This document shows, piece after piece, positions 58,112 to 64,000 of a stretch of DNA of 64,000 nt. The DNA comes from Nitrospirota bacterium (GTDB taxonomy: Bacteria; Nitrospirota; Nitrospiria; SBBL01; JAADHI01): NCBI GenBank assembly GCA_029261165.1, contig JAJDBV010000061.1, positions 1-64,000 of the forward strand, in the 5' to 3' direction. The translations under genes and the position numbers were made by a program. The notes below the pieces were generated by a model, which was not told where the DNA came from, made no database searches, and was given only the letters and a program-made list of their open reading frames with translations. Within the stretch, counting starts at the first letter, position 1, and the number at the start of each line of letters is the position of its first letter.

Positions 58112-59096
58112 AGGCCTTTATGATTTCTTGAACCAGACGATGGCGAATGACATCTTTTTCGGTAAAATAGGAAAACTGGATGCCAGGAATATCACGCAAG
58201 ACACCCTGGATCTCGATAAGACCCGACGGCCTGTCTGATGGAAGATCCACTTGCGTGACATCACCCGTGATCACCGCCTTGGAACGAAAACCGAGGCGGG
58301 TCAGGAACATCTTCATTTGTTCAGACGTCGCATTTTGTGCTTCATCCAGGATAACAAATGAATCGTTCAGGGTTCGTCCGCGCATAAAGGCCAGCGGAGC
58401 GATCTCTATATCCCCCCGCTCCAGAAGGCGCTTTGCCCGGTCCACATCCATCATATCATAAAGGGCATCATAGAGAGGGCGAAGATAAGGGTTGATCTTT
58501 TCGTACATATCCCCAGGGAGAAATCCCAGCCGTTCACCTGCTTCGACGGCAGGCCGGGCCAGGATAATTCGCTCTACCTTTTTGCGCTGTAAGGCCGAAA
58601 CCGCCATAGCCATCGCCAAATATGTTTTGCCAGTCCCGGCCGGACCAATTCCAACGACGACATCATACTTATAGATATGATCAATGTACTCTTTCTGGGC
58701 AGGCGTCTTCGGTAGGATTGATCTCCTTTTTCCAGCCACCGGGATGGCCGCTTGGGAGAGCAATACGGCTTGTGACGGAGACTTCTCTAAAAAAGGAGAT
58801 AGCCCCACCCCCTCCCCTTCCGAATGGGCGGTTCGGGAGACACGAATGGCGTAACTGACATCTTCCTCAGTCAGTCGAAACCCCTCTTTCACAAGTGAGG
58901 ACAATGCGATGAGGGCTTGCTCGGCTTGCCGGACTTTCTCTGGTCTCCCCTGGATCGTAAGCTCTTCGCCTCTGGCCGAAAATCTTACGCCAAAAGCCTT
59001 CTCAATCATCTTGATGTGCCGATCACAACTCCCGTACAGGGAGAAGATATCCGTCCCTTTCTCTAAGCTTACTTTTCCCTGAAAAACCTTATCCAA
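58086..59096 (-). CDS. phoH: PhoH-like ATPase (PhoH/YbeZ)
   Basis: 336 residues from TTG 59096, which matches the usual length of PhoH/YbeZ. A longer frame starts at 59273, but a promoter whose -10 is TATAAT lies inside it, so the early codons are not transcribed from there, and GAGGGAAA precedes the TTG. N-terminal KH-like segment (around LYGSCDRHIKMIEKAFGV), ATPase domain with Walker A GIGPAGTGKTYLAMAM and Walker B VILDEAQNAT. Proteins of this family act in RNA metabolism with YbeY. First gene of the phoH-ybeY-ftsY-uvrB run. Confidence 0.9.
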   Translation of the reverse strand: MDKVFQGKVSLEKGTDIFSLYGSCDRHIKMIEKAFGVRFSARGEELTIQGRPEKVRQAEQALIALSSLVKEGFRLTEEDVSYAIRVSRTAHSEGEGVGLSPFLEKSPSQAVLLSQAAIPVAGKRRSILPKTPAQKEYIDHIYKYDVVVGIGPAGTGKTYLAMAMAVSALQRKKVERIILARPAVEAGERLGFLPGDMYEKINPYLRPLYDALYDMMDVDRAKRLLERGDIEIAPLAFMRGRTLNDSFVILDEAQNATSEQMKMFLTRLGFRSKAVITGDVTQVDLPSDRPSGLIEIQGVLRDIPGIQFSYFTEKDVIRHRLVQEIIKAYDRFEGKK

Positions 59097-59142
59097 CGAA
59101 AATTTTTCCCTCTGACAGTGATAGGAATCAACTTCTTTTTGT

Positions 59143-59171
59143 ATTATAACAATCGCCTTTTTAAAAGACAA
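59143..59171 (-). promoter_or_regulatory. promoter of phoH, extended -10 type
   Basis: On the - strand TTGTCT (59166-59171) and consensus TATAAT (59143-59148), spacer 17, with TG one base before the -10 (TGTTATAAT). Start point about 40 bases before TTG 59096. It fixes the phoH start as 59096 instead of 59273. Confidence 0.7.
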
Positions 59172-59309
59172 GGCGAAGTCTTTTCCAAATCTCGGCAGTT
59201 TATATATCCGTAATCTCGAAATGAGGGCCTTTCCTCTAACGGCTTGAGATTTTTCAACAGACAGATCACACAACTCCTGAGCAGGCTAATGTCTCTAATC
59301 TTCCGGATC

Positions 59310-60482
59310 TTACAAAACCTCGTGCCAGGCATTTAACGACAAGGGCGCATTATTTACGGCATTGCTCAAGGCGATACAACTATATTGGATGGACGAATTC
59401 CCATTTGACTTGATCCTGAAGTTCTCCCCTGTCGGATCTTCAGAAGTATTCGCCAGGAGCACCGCTCCTGTGATCGAGTCATTGCCGTTTGATTTAAAAC
59501 GGTCAAACGACGTATTTCCAGTGATAATAATTAAACCCGTCCAGTTAAAACCACCGTTGAATTCAACTCTACCTTTTTTGGTGGTCTCGCTATTGATAAT
59601 TAAGATCCCATACCCATCGGCATCCCCATTAAATTTAATCCTTGCGTCTTCTCCTGTCATGCTAATGACGGTCACCTCCGGATTCGCTTGCGTTCCCCAG
59701 CTCACATCAGGATTATTCACCTTCTGATCATCCACTAAAATCGTCCGGTCTGCATTCGCTGCAAGTGTGTTGGCAATGGTCTGAACCTCGGTCGGGTTCA
59801 TATCCTCAGGTCGAAGCTGTATGCTCGGGTCCATTCCAATCCCGGTGATGGTCGCACCCCCTTTCACCCGAATCTCGTCGTAGGCGCTCACCGTGTCAAC
59901 GCCCACCCCGGCCTTGTTCTGGGCACAATCGCTTCCGGCCACGGGTGTCTCGCCCGCAGGAAGGTCTCCATTGATCGTGGTATTCCCCTGAAACCTGATC
60001 CGACTAAAACCACCAGAAACGCCCAGCGAGGCATTCACCGGAACCATTGTGGAGACATTTCTCACCTCGGCCTCGATTTTCCTTGTCTCTCCGGAGGGAT
60101 ATTTTCCTGTGGCGGTAACATAGACGGTGTTGTCCGGGGCCAGATTGCCCTTGATGTTCGTTTTGCTTACTTCAATGCTATAGCCTAAGCCCTGAACGCC
60201 ATTGAAATCTGTTACGACGAGCCAGGGCTGGGGGGCAGCCGTGACAACATCAAAGTTTTGTCCTCTCAGGGCCCGCATGGCATGCTGGATACCGGCGTCT
60301 GCCGCATAGAGGGTCTCCGATGCCACGCGTTCGTTGCCTCCCAGCTTCACCTCTGTAGAGGAAAGCATGATGCCGGCCAAACCAAGCGCGGTCACCATCA
60401 CCAATATCAGCAACGAAACCACCAGGGCCATGCCTTTCTGGTTACAATGAAGTTTATGTAGATTGATCTCCTTAATTTTCAT
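59310..60482 (-). CDS. PilX-like minor pilin, copy 1 (riboswitch-controlled)
   Basis: 390 residues from ATG 60482 (GGAGG with 7-base spacing; a TTG at 60488 is in frame). N-terminus of the PilX family: NQKGMALVVSLLILVMVTALGLAGIM, a class III-like signal with GMALVV, then STEVKLGGNERVASETLYAADAG. The long C-terminal part (150-390) is a beta-helix-like domain with many asparagine/glycine turns and cysteines. PilX-type pilins prime type IV pilus assembly. Paralogue of the protein at 60779. A c-di-GMP riboswitch and terminator lie in its leader. Confidence 0.84.
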   Translation of the reverse strand: MKIKEINLHKLHCNQKGMALVVSLLILVMVTALGLAGIMLSSTEVKLGGNERVASETLYAADAGIQHAMRALRGQNFDVVTAAPQPWLVVTDFNGVQGLGYSIEVSKTNIKGNLAPDNTVYVTATGKYPSGETRKIEAEVRNVSTMVPVNASLGVSGGFSRIRFQGNTTINGDLPAGETPVAGSDCAQNKAGVGVDTVSAYDEIRVKGGATITGIGMDPSIQLRPEDMNPTEVQTIANTLAANADRTILVDDQKVNNPDVSWGTQANPEVTVISMTGEDARIKFNGDADGYGILIINSETTKKGRVEFNGGFNWTGLIIITGNTSFDRFKSNGNDSITGAVLLANTSEDPTGENFRIKSNGNSSIQYSCIALSNAVNNAPLSLNAWHEVL

Positions 60483-60552
60483 AGTCAACCCTCCTATATC
60501 TTGCGAGGGACCTTTTCAACGGATAACATCTACGATGAGACGCTTCCGCACC

Positions 60553-60587
60553 AAATAAAAAGGCCCATTTCTACTAAGAAATGGGCC
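60553..60587 (-). terminator. intrinsic terminator of the c-di-GMP riboswitch
   Basis: On the - strand an 11-bp perfect stem AGAAATGGGCC/GGCCCATTTCT reading 60587 to 60562 with a 4-base loop, followed by TTTTTATTT. About 40 bases downstream of the aptamer and 70 before PilX copy 1. Confidence 0.9.
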
Positions 60588-60627
60588 ACCATTGTTATCA
60601 TAAACCACCCTCATCGGATGGTTCTCC

Positions 60628-60715
60628 AGGCGGCCCAACCGGCATGCCTTCTAAACACATAAAGGCGAAACCTTGTGACTTTGCGTCCCGGTCTTTCGAC
60701 CGGTTTGCCTTTTTC
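60628..60715 (-). promoter_or_regulatory. GEMM-I (cyclic di-GMP) riboswitch aptamer
   Basis: On the - strand: GGCAAACC (60709-60702), a 6-bp stem CCGGTC/GACCGG capped by a GAAA tetraloop, then GGGACGCAAAG (60689-60679), then the second-helix region with GGCATGCCGGTTGGGCC (60651-60635). These are the invariant parts of class I c-di-GMP riboswitches, including the tetraloop that docks into the second helix. The base equivalent to G20 of the Vc2 aptamer, which sets ligand choice, is G (AGGCAAACC), so c-di-GMP, not cGAMP, is the expected ligand. A terminator follows. Borders are approximate. Confidence 0.9.
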
Positions 60716-60778
60716 TAGAAAGATCTCAGAAAATTACGCTAAATAAATCCTTTCTTATGTAATAAACTGATGAATCAA

Positions 60779-61978
60779 TTACAATATCTGGTGCCAGGCG
60801 TTAAGCGACAAGGGCGCCTTGTTCATGGCATTGGTCAAGGCGGTACAGCTATATTGGATGGTGGTGGCCGCCTCTACCCTGAACCTCAAATCCTCCGCCG
60901 AAGCATCGGGTTCTGTATTGGCAATAATCACTCCCCCGGTAATGCTGGTACCGGCAGTGCCATCAAACTCGATTCGGGTCGAGCCGGTAATGATAATAAT
61001 ACCATCCCATGAGAATGAATCTCCGAATTCAATCCTTCCTTTCCTGTCAATATTGCTGTTCAGGATCAGGATACCGGCTCCGGTCACCGTTCCATTGAAG
61101 CGAACCCTTGAGTCATCCCCTTCCATATTGAAGACCGTCACCTGCGGATTGGCGACAGTCCCGTAGGTCGTATTCGTGTTGATCTCCGCTGTCGTGTCAT
61201 TTACCGCGATGGTCCGGTCTGCATTTGTTGCAAGATCGCTTGAAAGAGCCTGAATTGCCGCCGCAGACATGTCCTGCGGCCGCAATTGAACACTCGGCGT
61301 CAAACCCATCCCGGTGATGCTTTGACCGCCGCCATCGAGTCTGATCTCATCGTAGGCACTCACCGTGTCTACGGCCACGGCTGCCTTATTTTGCGCACAG
61401 TCGCTCCCCGCGACAGGGACCTCGCCGCCGGAAAGGTCTCCATTGACGGTAACATTATCTTCGAACCTAATCTCGCTGTCGTTTCCCACAACACCCAGAG
61501 TGGAAGTGACCGGCACCATTGTGGAGAGATTTCTCACCTCGGCCTCAATCCTCTTGAGTCCCCCACCGCTTGGATAAGTCGCCGTCGCCGTGATAAAGAC
61601 CGTGTTGGCCGGGGCAATATCGCCATTGGTGTTTATTTTTTTAACATCGACAAAATAGTTTAACCCTGGGGTTCCATTGAAATTCGTTACATTAAGCCAA
61701 GGCTGGGGGGAAGCCGTGACAATATCAAAATCTTGTCCTCTCAAGGCCCGAAGGGCATGCTGTATGCCGGCGTCTGCTGCATAGAGGGTCTCCGCCCCCA
61801 CGCGTTCGTTGCCTCCCAGCTTCACCTCTGTAGAAGAGGCCATGATCCCGGCCAAACCAAGCGCAGTAATCATCACCAATATCAATAGCGAGACCACCAG
61901 GGCCACGCCTCTCTGATTAAGAGGGCGTCGGAGGATGTTCTGCCCAACGATCTCTCTATTTTTCTCGATGTCTTTCAT
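60779..61978 (-). CDS. PilX-like minor pilin, copy 2
   Basis: 399 residues, parallel in layout to copy 1: RGVALVVSLLILVMITALGLAGIMASSTEVKLGG at the N-terminus, AADAGIQHALRALRGQDF, then a beta-helix-like C-terminal region with TTYGTVANPQVTVFNMEGDDSRVRFNGT and ending LSLNAWHQIL. It is clearly a paralogue of copy 1 (tandem duplication, diverged). It lies 35 bases downstream of the large secreted protein on the same strand and upstream of the c-di-GMP riboswitch. Type IV pilus assembly or adhesion role inferred from the family. Confidence 0.82.
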   Translation of the reverse strand: MKDIEKNREIVGQNILRRPLNQRGVALVVSLLILVMITALGLAGIMASSTEVKLGGNERVGAETLYAADAGIQHALRALRGQDFDIVTASPQPWLNVTNFNGTPGLNYFVDVKKINTNGDIAPANTVFITATATYPSGGGLKRIEAEVRNLSTMVPVTSTLGVVGNDSEIRFEDNVTVNGDLSGGEVPVAGSDCAQNKAAVAVDTVSAYDEIRLDGGGQSITGMGLTPSVQLRPQDMSAAAIQALSSDLATNADRTIAVNDTTAEINTNTTYGTVANPQVTVFNMEGDDSRVRFNGTVTGAGILILNSNIDRKGRIEFGDSFSWDGIIIITGSTRIEFDGTAGTSITGGVIIANTEPDASAEDLRFRVEAATTIQYSCTALTNAMNKAPLSLNAWHQIL

Positions 61979-62013
61979 CGTCTACCTCCATCAAATCATC
62001 ATGATTCTTTATT

Positions 62014-64000
62014 TTAAGGATTGTAGATCCTGGAAATTGTTGTTTTATTGCCGCACCGGTCCGTCGCAGTAACCTTGAGGGTATGGTTCAGACCTCCGCT
62101 GGTCGATTGATACGATTCCGAGTAGACGTCCGGTGAAATCTCTGTCATCGTCGTCGGCGGTATCCCGATAAACCCGGTCACCTCAAGGCTGACATCCTGA
62201 AGGCCGACGACAGAGGAAGAGGCAGTCACTTCAACATCGACATTGCCGGAAACCGGCCCGGCGGCCGGTGTTGGAGGAGAATTAAACGAAAGTGACGGGC
62301 CGACGGTGTCACACTGAGCATAAGTGTAGGCGCCGGTTTCGGGCAGGATATCAAAGTTGCCCTCTGTATCAATCGTCTCCAGATAATACCAAACCCTCGA
62401 TGCCGTACTCATAGCGGGGATGCTTCCTGACCATGACCCCTTAGAGGCAATCACCGTTCCTAAGTTCAAGGGAATAGGATTGGGATAACTGACGCCGCCC
62501 TCCGTTGATGAGGGACGTGTCGGCGGTGTCGTACTGGTGAATGCATCAATCGCATAATGAATCTTCACCGAGTTGACCGAATAAGACGGGTTCGCGGTCG
62601 CATCGTCGACAGCAGTCGAGAGACCGACCAGCTTCCCGGGTGCAACATAGGAGGTGATCGTCGGGACGGTACTCGGGAGTGTGCTGGCCGCAGGTTGATC
62701 CTGAAAAGTGGTACTCTTCACAAACTGCGGACCCTGTGAAATTCTCTGCGATGCCAGGGTGGCAGAACAGACAAAAGAAGCATCTAGGGTATCCCGGGTC
62801 ATGAATCCTCCGGACACCGTCACCCCGCGCATATCAATACTCGCCGGAATTGTATTCACATTACTGGTAAAGGTCAGTCTTAACGTGGCCGTCCCGCCAT
62901 TTGCAGAAACTGTGGGGACAACACTAAAGACCACGACCGTACCGCTCCCTGTTTCAACCGGTGGAACAGTCGTTAGATTGGTGTCTTCAAAAAGAACCAG
63001 GGCCGGACTTGCGATTTCAACCTTTTTCAAGAAGGCCAAGGTATTTCCCCATTTCAGGAGCATATGCGTGATGTCCAGATTCTTGTCGGGGTGTGTGTTC
63101 TTGATTCCCAAATCCACGATATGATGGGTGTCATCCGGGGTTGAGATATTCGTCGTCGTCACCACGGCATCATCAAACTCAATTCCGCCGGTCCTGATCG
63201 TTAAAGGGATCGTGTTTTCTGCCGTATATTGCTCGCCGTCAACGGCCCTGACTCTAAAATCGTAATCCCCTGAACAGAACTTCCCCGTGTCAATGTCGAC
63301 GCTCGTCAGCGGATAAAATGGGAAATGATAATAATTGTCACTACTTCTAGGGGCGAGGTCTGAGGCCCCACCGCTTCCATAGGCAACGTCCGCCGGCGTG
63401 TTGGTCGGGTCGCCTGCTTTGTTGATGAAAAAGTCGACCTTGGCCCCTGTGGAAACGGTCACATAAGTGGGAGGGTCACTGTAATCAAAGCCCTGCCGAT
63501 CAAAATTACTCGAATCGGGAGTGCAATCAAGAGGATCGACCACCCAGGTAATATAACGGCTGCCCGGGACAAAATCCGGGTCGCTCGCGGCATTCGGATC
63601 GGTTCCAATGACTGTTCTTCCGGAGAGAAAGTCAATTGGCGTTCCTGTCGGTGTAAGTCCTGGATAAATTTTATTTCCCCCCCGAACGATGCCGGTGCCC
63701 GTCGTCCATTGAATCCTGGGGGCACAGGCCGCAGTCGAGATACTGCTGATCGTGCTGTCTGCGGCATCGCCGCAATCATCGGGAGGGGCCGCATCAATCG
63801 CAGAAACCTTGATGTCGTAAACGGTCGTCCCCATCAAACCAATCAGGATGGTCTGTCCGGTAGCGGGTAAAGTTCTCGAGGTCAGATCAATTGTCTCATA
63901 CGTGGTCCAGAGAGTGTCTGTGTCCTTCTTGTAATAGACCTTTAAAAGGGCCGGGGTACTGTGGGTATTCACATCAGGCGCGGGCACCAACCAATCGACG
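62014..64000 (-). CDS. large secreted protein with Ig/fibronectin-like repeats (5' truncated)
   Basis: At least 660 residues; the frame continues past the right edge of the window, and the first methionine seen at 63990 is a TTG inside the frame. The visible part consists of several beta-sandwich-like modules of ~90 residues: one at the start (YKKDTDTLWTTYETIDLTS...VYDIKVSAID, fibronectin-type look), a central one (AENTIPLTIRTGGIEFDD), and two final ones ending GLNHTLKVTATDRCGNKTT. Low-complexity threonine/serine-rich linkers lie between. Probably an exported surface protein, perhaps the PilY-type or PilW-type partner of the downstream PilX genes, but no pilin signature is visible in this part. 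Confidence 0.6.
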   Translation of the reverse strand, partial: VDWLVPAPDVNTHSTPALLKVYYKKDTDTLWTTYETIDLTSRTLPATGQTILIGLMGTTVYDIKVSAIDAAPPDDCGDAADSTISSISTAACAPRIQWTTGTGIVRGGNKIYPGLTPTGTPIDFLSGRTVIGTDPNAASDPDFVPGSRYITWVVDPLDCTPDSSNFDRQGFDYSDPPTYVTVSTGAKVDFFINKAGDPTNTPADVAYGSGGASDLAPRSSDNYYHFPFYPLTSVDIDTGKFCSGDYDFRVRAVDGEQYTAENTIPLTIRTGGIEFDDAVVTTTNISTPDDTHHIVDLGIKNTHPDKNLDITHMLLKWGNTLAFLKKVEIASPALVLFEDTNLTTVPPVETGSGTVVVFSVVPTVSANGGTATLRLTFTSNVNTIPASIDMRGVTVSGGFMTRDTLDASFVCSATLASQRISQGPQFVKSTTFQDQPAASTLPSTVPTITSYVAPGKLVGLSTAVDDATANPSYSVNSVKIHYAIDAFTSTTPPTRPSSTEGGVSYPNPIPLNLGTVIASKGSWSGSIPAMSTASRVWYYLETIDTEGNFDILPETGAYTYAQCDTVGPSLSFNSPPTPAAGPVSGNVDVEVTASSSVVGLQDVSLEVTGFIGIPPTTMTEISPDVYSESYQSTSGGLNHTLKVTATDRCGNKTTISRIYNP

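Overview
The window is a chromosomal segment of a free-living Gram-negative-type bacterium. Moderate base composition, a complex I operon with two different NuoM subunits, an ilv-psd-pssA-leu operon, many lipoproteins, PilX-type pilus proteins and dense c-di-GMP signalling together suggest the Nitrospirota or a deltaproteobacterial-grade lineage. That placement is inference. No phage, transposase or CRISPR array was seen.

Layout. 1-5.5 kb (+): end of a nuo operon, nuoL(3' end)-nuoM-nuoM-nuoN, in which the second NuoM has lost a key channel lysine. 5.5-10 kb: a dispersed repeat, a small membrane protein, a polyprenyl diphosphate synthase, a lipid kinase and a DEAD-box helicase. 10-34 kb (-): housekeeping blocks: bolA-like, guaA, guaB, a lipoprotein/oxidoreductase pair, ndk, tyrS, a ComEA-like protein, gcvH, fbp, thrB, a LOG-family protein, pyk, asd, leuB, leuA, pssA, psd, ilvC, ilvH and ilvB. 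A strong terminator sits just before leuA and is a candidate attenuator. 34-36.6 kb: a divergent promoter pair, serS, two tRNA-Ser genes, a DUF2155-like lipoprotein and tRNA-Arg.

36.9-47.5 kb is a signalling island: a very large hybrid histidine kinase carrying a dead receiver and a dead GGDEF domain, a CheY-like receiver, a PAS-GGDEF-EAL protein, a PocR-PAS sensor without output domain, a REC-GGDEF protein with a degenerate GGDEF, and two paralogous CxC-CxC mini-proteins. 47.5-52.4 kb holds envelope and hypothetical genes, a HAD hydrolase and a ketopantoate-reductase-like gene.

At 52.7 kb is a 60-residue protein that reads as a bacterial histone, behind a good promoter and an excellent ribosome binding site. 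It is followed by GAF-GGDEF (-), a DUF4321-like protein, uvrB, ftsY, ybeY and phoH. At 59.3-64 kb (-) lie two tandem PilX-like minor pilin genes and a large secreted protein running off the edge. Between the PilX paralogues is a GEMM-I (cyclic di-GMP) riboswitch aptamer followed by an intrinsic terminator, so at least one pilus gene should be controlled by the second messenger that several proteins in this window appear to make, degrade or sense.

Most notable: (1) the histone gene; (2) the c-di-GMP riboswitch between PilX paralogues; (3) the double-NuoM complex I with an altered second channel; (4) the terminator/micro-ORF leader of leuA; (5) a dispersed repeat that also forms the 5' end of guaA; (6) the paired cysteine mini-proteins.
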